DNA of 64,000 bases from Youngiibacter fragilis 232.1 (GCF_000495435.3 NZ_AXUN02000198.1:152901-216900), one strand, 5' to 3'. Shown: positions 35,113 through 44,000, numbered from the stretch's first letter. Program-made: numbers and translations. The notes: generated by a model from the letters alone, not told the origin.

Positions 35113-35141
35113 TTGACAAGAAGCGGGAACAGACATACCAT
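35113..35141 (+). promoter_or_regulatory. promoter of the TetR-membrane protein operon
   Basis: TTGACA (35113..35118), 17-bp spacer, TACCAT (35136..35141). Just downstream are two GTTCAA repeats (35155..35160 and 35166..35171 region) that could be the TetR operator. The rest of the 34961-35230 spacer shows nothing else that I can support. Confidence 0.55.
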
Positions 35142-35230
35142 GTAGTTTAACGACGTTCAATACATTGTTCAACAAATATTGGGATATATAAACCTGGAGA
35201 TAACCAGAAAGGGAAACGAAGGAGAAAATC

Positions 35231-35809
35231 ATGGTAAGGAAGGATAAGGAAATCAAGGGGAAGATAATTGATGCGACGGTCGAGCTGATTAAGAAGCACG
35301 GAGACACTTCAATGATCACTGTCCGGGATATAGCGGCTGGTGCTGGTGTTGGGACCGGACTTATCAATTACCATTTTCAGACAAAAGACAATCTAATCAA
35401 CCTGTGTACACTTGAGCTGATCCGAAGCTCGATTGAACAGCTGGGGACTGTGAACCAGAATACTGAGATGACGCCGGTCGAACAGATGAAAACCTTAGGT
35501 CGGGGAATAACCTCATTCATGGTGGTTAATCCCGGAGTTTCCAGGATTTCGATTACCAGGGATTTTGTCTCACCGGATGCATCTGATAACAGCGTCCAGG
35601 TTATGAGGATGCTATTTCCGATAGCAAGGGAAATATGCGGAAACGGCAAGTCGGACCAGGAAGTGAAGCTCCTGCTTCACATGCTTGTTTCCTCAATAGA
35701 GGCAGCCTTTTTGAGAAAGGATGTGATTAAGGAAGCCTATGGTATTGACCTGGAAGAACCGAAGCAGCGCGATATGCTGGTGGACCTTTGTGTTGACAGC
35801 CTGTTCTGA
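35231..35809 (+). CDS. TetR/AcrR family regulator
   Basis: A 192-residue regulator. The N-terminal helix-turn-helix is clear (ITVRDIAAGAGVGTGLINYHFQTKDNLINL, about residues 29-58), followed by an all-helical ligand domain. GAAGGAG precedes the ATG. It lies 30 bp upstream of a DUF4386-like membrane protein gene on the same strand, and probably controls itself and that gene. The inducer is unknown. Confidence 0.92.
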   Translation: MVRKDKEIKGKIIDATVELIKKHGDTSMITVRDIAAGAGVGTGLINYHFQTKDNLINLCTLELIRSSIEQLGTVNQNTEMTPVEQMKTLGRGITSFMVVNPGVSRISITRDFVSPDASDNSVQVMRMLFPIAREICGNGKSDQEVKLLLHMLVSSIEAAFLRKDVIKEAYGIDLEEPKQRDMLVDLCVDSLF

Positions 35810-35839
35810 ATAGCTGAAAAAAAGAAAGGGGTAAATAAG

Positions 35840-36601
35840 ATGGTCGCCAAAAATCAGATAACCGAGGATAAAGTAACCGGGGAACAGTATGGGAGCCTGT
35901 ATCTAATTGGAGGAATTGCCGCATTCATTGTCATTCTCGCGAGTCTCTCGGATATTGTGATAAGCATTATTCTAAGCAGCAGCCACTCTTTTATTCCTCA
36001 GTCTGCAATTGACCGTTTTGCCCAGTTTCATGGCAACAGCCTGATCGGTCTCTACTATCTTGACCTGTTGAACATGACCACTGCAATCATAATGATTCCT
36101 GCCTTCCTTGCACTTTGCGCGGCACATTTCCGGGAAAATCTGATCACGTCGGCATTCGCCATGGTCGTATTTTCCATAGGTACGGCTATATTTGTCGGAA
36201 ATAACGTTGCTCTTCCAATGCTTGCCTTAAGCGGCAAATACTCAGCTGCCGCTTCAGATGCCGAGAGAAACCTCTTTGCTGCTGCCGGTGAAGCGCTGCT
36301 CGCACGAGGCGCTCATGGAAGCCCGGGTGCTTTTCCTGGATTCTTGCTGCCGGTAATAGCAAGCCTCATGATATCCCTGGTCATGCTGAAAGGAGGCGTC
36401 TTCAGCAAGGTCAACGCATATCTTGGGATAGCGGGTTCTGTTTTCTTCATGTTCTATTTCCTGCTGGTGACATTTGTGCCTGGTACTGAAAATCTTGCAA
36501 TGGCAGTCGCCACACCAGGAGGACTGCTGACAATAGCCTGGATGACTCTATATGCAATAAGGCTGCTCAAACTGCGGATGGCCGTCAGGCAGGCTGGTTA
36601 G
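35840..36601 (+). CDS. multi-pass membrane protein (DUF4386-like)
   Basis: A 253-residue protein with about six membrane segments (near 25-50, 75-95, 105-125, 175-195, 200-220, 225-243). The conserved-looking GSLYLIGGIAAFIVILASLSDI start and ALPMLALSGKYSAA loop resemble membrane proteins annotated as DUF4386, but I am not certain of the family. AAAGGGG precedes the ATG by 8 bases. Controlled, presumably, by the TetR regulator encoded just upstream; followed by a terminator. Confidence 0.8.
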   Translation: MVAKNQITEDKVTGEQYGSLYLIGGIAAFIVILASLSDIVISIILSSSHSFIPQSAIDRFAQFHGNSLIGLYYLDLLNMTTAIIMIPAFLALCAAHFRENLITSAFAMVVFSIGTAIFVGNNVALPMLALSGKYSAAASDAERNLFAAAGEALLARGAHGSPGAFPGFLLPVIASLMISLVMLKGGVFSKVNAYLGIAGSVFFMFYFLLVTFVPGTENLAMAVATPGGLLTIAWMTLYAIRLLKLRMAVRQAG

Positions 36602-36612
36602 GGAAATGAAAT

Positions 36613-36647
36613 AAGCCGAACTTTCTCATCATGAAAAAGTTCGGCTT
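36613..36647. terminator. terminator between DUF4386-like gene and tRNA genes
   Basis: AAGCCGAACTTT (36613..36624) pairs with AAAGTTCGGCTT (36636..36647), followed by ATTTGTT. On the minus strand it also lies just past the tRNA-Leu pair. Confidence 0.8.
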
Positions 36648-36653
36648 ATTTGT

Positions 36654-36742
36654 TGGTGCTGGCGACCGGACTTGAACCGGTACAGGAAATTACTCCTACA
36701 GGCTTCTGAGACCTGCGTGTCTGCCAATTTCACCACGTCAGC
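36654..36742 (-). tRNA. tRNA-Leu (anticodon CAG)
   Basis: An 89-nt class II tRNA including encoded CCA. Anticodon loop CTCAGAA with stem CAGGT/GCCTG gives anticodon CAG (codon CUG). T-arm ACCGG-TTCAAGT-CCGGT and a long variable arm are present. Acceptor 5' GCTGACG against 3' CGCCAGC leaves an A-C mismatch at pair 5-68. It is the distal gene of a two-tRNA leftward unit. Confidence 0.93.
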
Positions 36743-36778
36743 ATGGTGCTCAGCTCTTCTTGCATCAAAGGGTTCTGT

Positions 36779-36865
36779 TGGTGCCGGTGGTCGGGCTCGA
36801 ACCGACACGGTATCGCTACCACGGGATTTTGAGTCCCGCACGTCTGCCAATTCCATCACACCGGC
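36779..36865 (-). tRNA. tRNA-Leu (anticodon CAA)
   Basis: An 87-nt class II tRNA with encoded CCA. Acceptor GCCGGTG/CACCGGC is fully paired; anticodon stem CGGGA/TCCCG with loop CTCAAAA gives CAA (codon UUG). The T-arm is TCGG-TTCGAGC-CCGA. It is 36 bp upstream of the CAG gene on the same strand. Confidence 0.95.
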
Positions 36866-36892
36866 AAGATGCTTTCTGAAGCTTACTTAATG

Positions 36893-36921
36893 ATTCTAAC
36901 AAAGGAAGTGGGAAAATTCAA
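36893..36921 (-). promoter_or_regulatory. promoter of the tRNA-Leu pair
   Basis: Minus strand TTGAAT (36921..36916), 17-bp spacer, TAGAAT (36898..36893); transcription would start near 36886, about 20 nt before the tRNA. Confidence 0.7.
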
Positions 36922-37071
36922 GGATAAGTTTAAAAAAGTGTAAAAATGTGGAATGTGAAATGTAGCCATTGGATGAACAATGGCTGAACATGATATCCAA
37001 AAACATACGGGAGAGCCAAAAATAAGGTATAATCAATGGTGAATACGAAGAACAGATTGGAGAGAAAACAT

Positions 37072-39681
37072 TTGGCCAGATTACTTGTAATAGACTCGAA
37101 CAGCATAATGAACAGGGCATTCTATGCCAATCCGGACTTTACCACATCCACAGGACTTCACACCGGAGCGGTCTACGGATTCATGAACATGCTTCTCAGG
37201 ATCAGGGAAGACATAGCCCCGGACTACATAGTCGCGGCCTTTGACAGGCCGGGTAAGACCTTCAGGCATGATGAGTATGAGGACTACAAGGCGGGAAGGA
37301 AGGGCATGCCTGACGAGCTTGCCCAGCAGTTTCCTGTGATAAAGGAACTGCTTTCCTATTTTGCCGTGGACATACTTGAGATAGACGGATTTGAGGCTGA
37401 TGACGTCATCGGGACTCTGTCGCTTCAGGCAGAGGAGGACGGGGACGAGGTTTTCGTGCTCTCTGGAGACAGGGATACCCTGCAGCTTGCGTCAAAGCTC
37501 ACAAAGGTCGTAATAACCAAGAAGGGAGTTTCGCAGACCGAAGTTTACGACCATGACAGGTTCGTAGAGGTATTCGGGATCACCCCTACCCAGTTCATCG
37601 ACGTGAAAGGTCTCATGGGTGATGCCTCGGACAACATAAAGGGTGTTCCGGGTATAGGAGAGAAGACCGCGTTCAAGCTTATAACCGAGTACGGTTCAAT
37701 AGAGAACCTCCTCATGAACCTCGACTCCATAACCCAGAAGAAGCTTAAGGAAAACCTTACCGAATACAGGGAGGATGCGATATTCTCAAAGAGGCTGGCC
37801 ACGATAATAAGGACAGCGCCTGTTGACATAGACCTGACAAAGCTGAGAAGCCAGGAGGCATATGACATAGACAACATAAGAAGGATGTTCTCTGAGCTCC
37901 AGTTCAAGAGCCTTCTTGACAAGTTCAAGGCTGAACCTGCGAAGGAGGAGACGGCACCTCTGCCTTCAGAATTCACTGCCATTGACAGTCCTTCGGAACT
38001 AGCTGCCCTTGAAGGAAAGTTCAAGAAGGGCGACCTTGTCGCATTGTCCTTCGACATAAGGCAGTCCATGATGCTCACTGAAAGGGATGTGACTTCCGTA
38101 TATGTGGCATCTGATAAGGGGGACTACGCTATCAGCCTGTCATTCATCATGTCAGATGGGAAGGCATTGGGAATCCTCAAGGATTTCCTTGAGGATGAGG
38201 AGATAAGGAAGGTATGCTTCAATGTCAAGGATGCATACACTACCTTAAGGAGTCATGGGATTGAGCTTAAGGGCGTGGTGTTTGACGCAAACCTTGCCGC
38301 CTACCTCCTAGACCCGGCTGACGGCAAGCTGTCGCTTAAGGACCTGGCTCTCAAGAACATAGAGTCCTTCACCCTGACAGAGGGTGCTGAAGGAAGGGTA
38401 AACGAGACAAGGGGGCTTCACTCGCTTTATGAGAAGCTCGGAAAGGCGATAGAGGAAGCAGGGCTAAGGGAGCTTCTCTTTGATGTGGAGATGCCGCTGA
38501 CCTTCATACTGTCAGACATGGAGATCGAAGGCTTCAGGGTAGACGGCAGGATGCTCGATACATTAGGTGACAGGTTCAGGAAGGACATCGCCGGAATGGA
38601 GAAGGAGATATTCGAGCTTGCCGGGGAGACGTTCAACATAGCGTCACCAAAGCAGCTTGGAGTCATACTTTTCGAGAAGCTTGACCTGCCAGCAACCAAG
38701 AAGACCAAGACAGGCTACTCGACAAATGCGGAGGTCCTTGAATCACTCAGGGACAAGCATCCGATAATAAGCAGGATAATGCTCTACAGGCAGCTCACCA
38801 AGATCTATTCGACGTATATTGAAGGGCTTAAGGCTGCGATAGATACCGACGGGAAGATCCATTCCAACTTCAACCAGACTCTGGCGACGACCGGAAGGCT
38901 GTCAAGCACAGAGCCGAATCTCCAGAACATCCCCATAAGGACAGAGATGGGAAGGGAGATAAGGAAGGTGTTCATCCCTGACAAGGAAGGGGACCTGCTG
39001 GTTTCAGCCGACTATTCCCAGATAGAGCTTAGGGTGCTCGCTCATATCGCAGGCGACGAGAATATGATAGAGGCGTTCAACAATGACATAGACATACACA
39101 GGAAGACCGCTTCGGAGGTTTTCAACGTTCCCCTCGACGAGGTAACGCCGCTGCAGAGGAGCAACGCCAAGGCGGTCAATTTCGGCATAGTGTATGGAAT
39201 CTCCGACTTCAGCCTTTCAGGTGACCTTGGCATAACAAGGAAAGAGGCAGGGGAGTACATAAGGATCTATTTCGAAAGGTATCCGAAGGTAAAGAAGTAC
39301 CTTGAGGACATAGTGGAGGTAGCAAGGCAGAACGGATATGTGACAACCATTATGAACAGGAAAAGGTACATTCCTGAGGTGAATGACAGGAACAAGATAG
39401 TGCAGGCGGCAGGTGTCCGTCTGGCAATGAACAGCCCTATCCAGGGCAGCGCCGCAGACATCATTAAGGTCGCCATGGTGAAGGTCTACAACGCGCTCAG
39501 GGAAAGGAACCTGAAGTCAAAGCTTATCCTCCAGGTACACGATGAGCTCATCCTGAATGTGCCCGCTGAGGAGCTCGATGAAGTCCAGAAGCTCGTTACG
39601 AGCGAGATGGAGCATGCGCTCGACCTCAAGGTGGAACTCAAGGCTGAAGGCTCATATGGCTCCACCTGGTATGAGGCATAG
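37072..39681 (+). CDS. polA: DNA polymerase I
   Basis: Repair and replication polymerase of 869 residues. The N-terminal 5'-nuclease domain (1-290; FDRPGKTFRHDEYEDYKAGR and DVKGLMGDASDNIKGVPGIGEKTA) is complete. The middle domain lacks the FDxET pattern and other acidic residues of a proofreading exonuclease (it reads ALSFDIRQSMM), as in many Bacillota. Polymerase motifs A (SADYSQIELRVLAHI), B (RSNAKAVNFGIVYG) and C (LQVHDELIL) are intact. I chose the TTG at 37072 (GGAGAG upstream) because the ATG at 37036 directly abuts a TATAAT box at 37028..37033 that probably drives the gene. coaE follows by 1 bp. Confidence 0.95.
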   Translation: MARLLVIDSNSIMNRAFYANPDFTTSTGLHTGAVYGFMNMLLRIREDIAPDYIVAAFDRPGKTFRHDEYEDYKAGRKGMPDELAQQFPVIKELLSYFAVDILEIDGFEADDVIGTLSLQAEEDGDEVFVLSGDRDTLQLASKLTKVVITKKGVSQTEVYDHDRFVEVFGITPTQFIDVKGLMGDASDNIKGVPGIGEKTAFKLITEYGSIENLLMNLDSITQKKLKENLTEYREDAIFSKRLATIIRTAPVDIDLTKLRSQEAYDIDNIRRMFSELQFKSLLDKFKAEPAKEETAPLPSEFTAIDSPSELAALEGKFKKGDLVALSFDIRQSMMLTERDVTSVYVASDKGDYAISLSFIMSDGKALGILKDFLEDEEIRKVCFNVKDAYTTLRSHGIELKGVVFDANLAAYLLDPADGKLSLKDLALKNIESFTLTEGAEGRVNETRGLHSLYEKLGKAIEEAGLRELLFDVEMPLTFILSDMEIEGFRVDGRMLDTLGDRFRKDIAGMEKEIFELAGETFNIASPKQLGVILFEKLDLPATKKTKTGYSTNAEVLESLRDKHPIISRIMLYRQLTKIYSTYIEGLKAAIDTDGKIHSNFNQTLATTGRLSSTEPNLQNIPIRTEMGREIRKVFIPDKEGDLLVSADYSQIELRVLAHIAGDENMIEAFNNDIDIHRKTASEVFNVPLDEVTPLQRSNAKAVNFGIVYGISDFSLSGDLGITRKEAGEYIRIYFERYPKVKKYLEDIVEVARQNGYVTTIMNRKRYIPEVNDRNKIVQAAGVRLAMNSPIQGSAADIIKVAMVKVYNALRERNLKSKLILQVHDELILNVPAEELDEVQKLVTSEMEHALDLKVELKAEGSYGSTWYEA

Positions 39682-39682
39682 C

Positions 39683-40297
39683 ATGCTTAGGATAGGAATA
39701 ACAGGAGGCATTGCTTCAGGAAAGACCACTGTGGTCAAATATATCTCAGGTAAGGGCATACCAGTTGTAGATGCCGATATCATAGCGAGAGAGGTCCTGT
39801 CATTGTATCCGAAGATACTTGACTATCTTAAAGGCAGATATGGCGAGAAGGTCTTCAGTGGCGGGGAGCTTGACAGGAAGGAGCTGGGGAGGATAATCTT
39901 CTCAAGCGAAATGGACAGGAAGGAATATACGGACGTCATCATGCCTTACATACGTCTTGAGATCGAAAAGCGGCTTGACAGGCTGGAATCGGAAGGCTTC
40001 GCAGCAGCCATACTTGACGCTCCGCTCCTTTTCGAGGAGGGTTTTGAAAAGGACATGGACTGCAGCATACTTGTCTATGCTGAAGCCAAAGTCCAGCTTC
40101 AGCGCCTGATGAAGAGAAATGAGATCACGGAAGAAGAGGCGAGGCGCATGATCAGAAGCCAGATGCCTGTCAGAGAGAAGCTGGAGCTGGCTGATTTCGT
40201 TGTGGACAACAGCGGTGACCTGGAACGGACCAAGGAGGAGATCGATATGGTCTTCATGAAAATGGGTATTGAATGTGAAGAAGAGAAAGAAAAATAG
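39683..40297 (+). CDS. coaE: dephospho-CoA kinase
   Basis: Last enzyme of coenzyme A synthesis, phosphorylating the ribose 3'-OH of dephospho-CoA. 204 residues; P-loop GITGGIASGKTT at 5-16, the DADIIAREV substrate segment, LDAPLLFE lid region and RSQMPVREKLELADFVVDNSG at the C-terminus are all family hallmarks. The ATG at 39683 is 1 bp after the polA stop; the polA-coaE order is common in Bacillota. Confidence 0.95.
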   Translation: MLRIGITGGIASGKTTVVKYISGKGIPVVDADIIAREVLSLYPKILDYLKGRYGEKVFSGGELDRKELGRIIFSSEMDRKEYTDVIMPYIRLEIEKRLDRLESEGFAAAILDAPLLFEEGFEKDMDCSILVYAEAKVQLQRLMKRNEITEEEARRMIRSQMPVREKLELADFVVDNSGDLERTKEEIDMVFMKMGIECEEEKEK

Positions 40298-40832
40298 AAT
40301 GGCAGGACTGATCCTTGCGTTGCTCCTCATTGCAATTGGAGCTGCCTGGTATGCGGCAACCGTGGTTTTCCCGATCGGGTACCTTGATGCTGTCGGTAAG
40401 TACTCGGAGGAGTATGGAGTGGACAGGGTCCTCATACTTGCGGTCATCCATGCCGAGTCAGGCTTCGATCCTGAAGCGGTGTCTGCAGCCGATGCAAGAG
40501 GGCTGATGCAGATCAACGGGTCTACAGGAATATTCATAGCAGGAAAACTTGGCATTGAGGGTTACACGCAGGATAAGCTTTATGACCCTGAAACCAGCAT
40601 ACGGATGGGTACCTGGTACCTGTCGTACCTTGGCAGGTTGTTCAGTACCGAGAGGACTGCCCTTGCGGCATACAATGCAGGGCCTGGAAGGGTCAGGGAA
40701 TGGATAGCGTCAGATGATTATGGAGACGGCGAGAACCTTCTCCAGATACCGTACGCGGAGACAAGGGACTATGTGGAGAAAATTGAACTAAGGAAAAAAA
40801 TATACAGGCTTCTGTATTTCTGGAAGCTTTAG
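40275..40832 (+). CDS. membrane-anchored lytic transglycosylase (Slt-like)
   Basis: Peptidoglycan lyase of about 185 residues. The N-terminus is basic (KKRKKNR), then one membrane anchor (AGLILALLLIAIGAAWYAATVVF), then an SLT domain with catalytic Glu in AVIHAESGFDPEAVSAADARGLMQI and the AAYNAGPGRVREWI motif. It overlaps the coaE end by about 20 bp. The exact start is unsure: GTG at 40275 has the better-spaced GGG; TTG at 40269 and ATG at 40308-type internal starts are less likely because they change or remove the basic N-terminus. Confidence 0.9.
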   Translation: MKKRKKNRMAGLILALLLIAIGAAWYAATVVFPIGYLDAVGKYSEEYGVDRVLILAVIHAESGFDPEAVSAADARGLMQINGSTGIFIAGKLGIEGYTQDKLYDPETSIRMGTWYLSYLGRLFSTERTALAAYNAGPGRVREWIASDDYGDGENLLQIPYAETRDYVEKIELRKKIYRLLYFWKL

Positions 40833-40846
40833 AGGAGATGGTCAAA

Positions 40847-41131
40847 ATGAGGTTTCTGCCCGGATCCGGACTTGGAAGGGCAGCTGTGCTGCTGACAATG
40901 ATATCTTTTGCCTTCATAGCGCTGACATACCTTATATTCGAGCGTATGGATGCTTTTATGACTGGTGGGGATTACATTGGCGCCCCAGTCATGGCATCTG
41001 CAATAGCGGCACTCTTCCTTGGCCTGGCAGCAGTGGTAAGGGATGAGGACCGTTCTGTGACGGTGCTGGTATCGGTCCTTTTCGGAGCCCTTGTGCTCCT
41101 GGTGATAGCCGGAAACATCATATTCCGATGA
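40847..41131 (+). CDS. small three-TM membrane protein, unknown
   Basis: A 94-residue protein with three hydrophobic segments (about 12-32, 45-65, 72-92). No family recognised. The ATG at 40847 is 8 bases after AGGAG; an ATG at 40838 touches the ribosome site. It follows the transglycosylase by 14 bp and ends just before a bidirectional terminator, so it closes the polA-coaE-slt unit. Confidence 0.7.
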   Translation: MRFLPGSGLGRAAVLLTMISFAFIALTYLIFERMDAFMTGGDYIGAPVMASAIAALFLGLAAVVRDEDRSVTVLVSVLFGALVLLVIAGNIIFR

Positions 41132-41140
41132 TACTTAAGG

Positions 41141-41180
41141 AACGGGAGGCGAATGAGCTTTGGCTCATTCACCTCCCGTT
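41141..41180. terminator. bidirectional terminator, long stem
   Basis: AACGGGAGG plus GAATGAGC (41141..41158) pair with GCTCATTC plus CCTCCCGTT (41163..41180) around TTTG, with one C-A mismatch. Shared by the convergent small membrane protein and pullulanase genes. Confidence 0.85.
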
Positions 41181-41190
41181 TTCATGCAGA

Positions 41191-43278
41191 CTATTTCTTT
41201 TTCCTGAACCTTCCATGCAGAGCGATAAGCCCTGCTGAAAGGAGCGTTGCCGCCAGGATGATTTTCCTGTTCCTTGAATCAAGGATGTTCCTGTAGTCAG
41301 CCTTGAGCTCGAAGTCTCCATCCGCTTCGAGGATGAGGGCTGATGTTCCCTTCAGCACACAGGACCCGCCATCGATCCTTCCTATGGGCTCGGTACCTGC
41401 ATTTTCCTTGTCAGCGAGGATGCTCCAGCTGCCGTGAGGTATTCCAAGTATGACGTCATGCCTGTTCCCGTTGAATGCAACGAGCAGGCTTCCCTTTTTG
41501 CCGGGTGCTTCAGATGACACTACATATGCTGCTACATTGTGTTCCCTGACCCTAAGCGATGAGTCACTGCCTTTTCCGTAGAAGACCAGGTTCTTCCTTA
41601 TCTCTTCAGCGGATCCAAGCCTTAATGCCTTCCTTGATTTCCTGAGCTCGGCAAGGCCCTTGTAATAGTGGAATATGTCAATGTTCCTTGTCTTGAGGTC
41701 CCAGTCCAGCATGTTGACACTGTCTCCTGACTTGTATGAGTTCTCATCTCCATCCTTCGTCCTCAGGAACTCTGAGCCTGCATGGAGGAACGGTATGCCC
41801 TGGGAGGTTAGGACTATCGCATCAGAAAGCCTGTTCATGTCCCTGAGGTACTCCTCATGGTTTCCTGAAGCTATCTTGAGCTTATCATAAAGTGTGTGGT
41901 TGTCATGCGCTGCGCAGTAGCTGATCGACTGCTCCGGGCTCCCTGCCCATGGAGCTTTAGAGTAGAGCAGGTCTCCCGTATCGATCTGTGGGTGGCTCAC
42001 CGCACCGACGATTCCGAATTTCAGTGATTCCTCGCTGCCTGAGGCCCCTGCAACGAAACCCTTGCTTTTGGCCTTGAAGACATGTCCCCTGATCGCATCC
42101 CTCATGTCATCGTTGAAAGCACCGATCCTCCTTGTCCTTATGATGTTCTTCTTTACCAGCCGCTGGTCCTCAGGCAGGGGGCTGTCCTTTGCTGTCCAGC
42201 CTTCACCGTAGATAAGCGCTGAAGGGTCCTTCTCGTGTACCTTCTTCTCGATGAGTGCCATGGTCTCTACGTCATGGATTCCCATAAGGTCGAACCTGAA
42301 GCCGTCAAGCCTGAATTCCTCAAACCAGTAGAGAACCGAATCGACCATGTATTTCCTTGCCATGGGCCTTTCGGAGGCTGTCTCGTTTCCGCATGCGGAG
42401 GCATCGGTGAACTCCAGTCCCTTTGTCCTGTGGTAGTAGTAGGGGACTGAAAGGTTTAGCCATGAGCCTTCGGTCAGGCCCGTATGGTTGTAGACCACGT
42501 CCATTATCACCTTCAGGCCATTTTTGTGCATGGCCATTATGGCTTCCTTAAGCTCCCTGATCCGCTTATTGCCGTCGAAGGGGTCAGTGGAGTATGAGCC
42601 TTCAGGCACGTTGTAGTTGTACGGGTCGTATCCCCAGTTGTAGCCGCCTTTCTCCTCGTCGACAGTATGGAAGTCGAAGACAGGGAGCAGCTGCACATGT
42701 GTCGCCCCGAGCTCCTTGATATGGTCGATCCCTGTGGTGAACCCATGGGGATTCCTTGTCCCTGTCTCGGTAAAGCCGAGGAACAGCCCTTTATTCCTTA
42801 TACCTGAGGTCCTGCTTACTGAAAGGTCCCTTACATGGACCTCGTAGATTATGGAGTTCACGGGGTCGGTAGATTCAGGTTTCCTGTGTTCCCTGAAGCC
42901 GGGGGGGTCCGTATCCCCGAGATTCACTACCATTGACCTTGCACCGTTGATCCCTGCTCCCCTGGCATAAGGGTCGGCAGTCTCATTTGAATGGCCGCCA
43001 AAGCTTACGAGGAACGTGTAGTAGGTTCCTGAAAGGTCTCCGTCAAGCGTGCTCAGCCATGTGCCGCTTATGCTCCTTGCCATATCTTCAGTCAGGTAGG
43101 GCAAACCGCCTTTCTGCGATTTGAATAGCCTCAGCTTAACTGAATCCGCAAAGGGCGACCACAGCCTGAATGTGGTTTTTCCCTGAGAAACCCTCACTCC
43201 AAGGTCGTCGCCGTCATAGGTGTAGCTATCCCTGAATTCCCTCGTATCATATGCTTTCTGCATCTCTGAAAAGGTCAC
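41191..43278 (-). CDS. pulA: type I pullulanase (GH13_14) with C-terminal membrane segment
   Basis: Debranching enzyme of 695 residues cleaving alpha-1,6 links. The type I pullulanase motif YNWGYDP is present; catalytic residues lie in FRLDGFRFDLMGIHD, LIYGEGWT and YCAAHDNHTLYD. The N-terminal CBM48-like domain (VSQGKTTFRLWSPFADSVKLRLF) has no signal peptide in front. Oddly the protein ends with a hydrophobic stretch and basic tail (KIILAATLLSAGLIALHG then RFRKKK), like a tail anchor or a sorting signal without LPXTG. The GTG start at 43278 follows AGGAGAGG. It complements the maltodextrin island 7 kb away. Confidence 0.93.
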   Translation of the reverse strand: MTFSEMQKAYDTREFRDSYTYDGDDLGVRVSQGKTTFRLWSPFADSVKLRLFKSQKGGLPYLTEDMARSISGTWLSTLDGDLSGTYYTFLVSFGGHSNETADPYARGAGINGARSMVVNLGDTDPPGFREHRKPESTDPVNSIIYEVHVRDLSVSRTSGIRNKGLFLGFTETGTRNPHGFTTGIDHIKELGATHVQLLPVFDFHTVDEEKGGYNWGYDPYNYNVPEGSYSTDPFDGNKRIRELKEAIMAMHKNGLKVIMDVVYNHTGLTEGSWLNLSVPYYYHRTKGLEFTDASACGNETASERPMARKYMVDSVLYWFEEFRLDGFRFDLMGIHDVETMALIEKKVHEKDPSALIYGEGWTAKDSPLPEDQRLVKKNIIRTRRIGAFNDDMRDAIRGHVFKAKSKGFVAGASGSEESLKFGIVGAVSHPQIDTGDLLYSKAPWAGSPEQSISYCAAHDNHTLYDKLKIASGNHEEYLRDMNRLSDAIVLTSQGIPFLHAGSEFLRTKDGDENSYKSGDSVNMLDWDLKTRNIDIFHYYKGLAELRKSRKALRLGSAEEIRKNLVFYGKGSDSSLRVREHNVAAYVVSSEAPGKKGSLLVAFNGNRHDVILGIPHGSWSILADKENAGTEPIGRIDGGSCVLKGTSALILEADGDFELKADYRNILDSRNRKIILAATLLSAGLIALHGRFRKKK

Positions 43279-43339
43279 GGTATCCTCTCCTTAGGTATCA
43301 ACTTAATGATGCTGTTAATTAGCTTCAGTATACTACATA

Positions 43340-43375
43340 GTGTGTAAAACAAAAATGAGGAAGCCTCAGGCTTCC
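43340..43375 (-). terminator. terminator after SHOCT genes
   Basis: GGAAGCCT (43359..43366) and AGGCTTCC (43368..43375); on the minus strand the stem is followed by TCATTTTTGTTTT. Confidence 0.7.
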
Positions 43376-43382
43376 CCACATC

Positions 43383-43574
43383 TTATCTTTCTCTCAGCAT
43401 TGAGCGTCTTCTCAGATATTCCTCTTCGGATATTTCGCCTTCAGCGAATCTCCTGTCAAGGATCTCCTTAGCCCTGCCCCTGTCTTCCCTGTAATCATCG
43501 TATCTTCTTCCGCCATGGTTGTCATTGAAGAACATGAAGAGCAGTATCACCAAGAGTATTGGAAAAAACATCAT
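43383..43574 (-). CDS. small membrane protein with SHOCT domain
   Basis: A 63-residue protein: one N-terminal membrane segment (MMFFPILLVILLFMFF), a charged Gly/Arg/Asp linker and a C-terminal SHOCT-like helix pair (AKEILDRRFAEGEISEEEYLRRRSML). SHOCT domains are short oligomerisation modules. It follows a second SHOCT membrane protein gene by 29 bp and may form hetero-oligomers with it. Confidence 0.85.
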   Translation of the reverse strand: MMFFPILLVILLFMFFNDNHGGRRYDDYREDRGRAKEILDRRFAEGEISEEEYLRRRSMLRER

Positions 43575-43603
43575 CTTTAGTCACTTCCTTTCTGTGTCAT
43601 ATG

Positions 43604-43903
43604 TCATCCTGTGATGAGCTTTTTCTTCCTCTGGTATTCCTCTTCAGTAAGTTCGCCCTTGGCGAACTTTTCATCGAGTATCCTCAAAGCATCGGGGGAA
43701 TAGGTCCTCGTCATCGTATCTGTATGGTATGACGTATGTCCGCGCCTTGCGATCCTTACTATCAGATATACTATGAGAGCTAGCATCAGGATTCCGACTA
43801 CGACCATGAAGCCGATCTGCCATGGGTTCATCCTGCCGTAATACCAGTCCATCATCCCGCCTCTTCCATCGTATCTGTAATTGTTGAATAATCTTGGAAA
43901 CAT
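43604..43903 (-). CDS. membrane protein with SHOCT domain
   Basis: A 99-residue protein with one membrane segment (about residues 31-50, IGFMVVVGILMLALIVYLIV) and a C-terminal SHOCT motif (ALRILDEKFAKGELTEEEYQRKKKLI). The ATG at 43903 follows AAGGCGGTG; the open frame further upstream lacks a ribosome site and overlaps the next gene. It lies downstream of the HMA/cupredoxin fusion gene on the same strand with a 97-bp spacer. Such SHOCT proteins often accompany copper or envelope stress genes; here that is inference. Confidence 0.85.
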   Translation of the reverse strand: MFPRLFNNYRYDGRGGMMDWYYGRMNPWQIGFMVVVGILMLALIVYLIVRIARRGHTSYHTDTMTRTYSPDALRILDEKFAKGELTEEEYQRKKKLITG

Positions 43904-44000
43904 GTTTTCACCGCCTTTATCTTGTTTACTATATGATAGTACACAATTATGAACAAAACATGTTGAAAGGGCGGTACAACTGTGGCAAGAAAGTGGCAGT

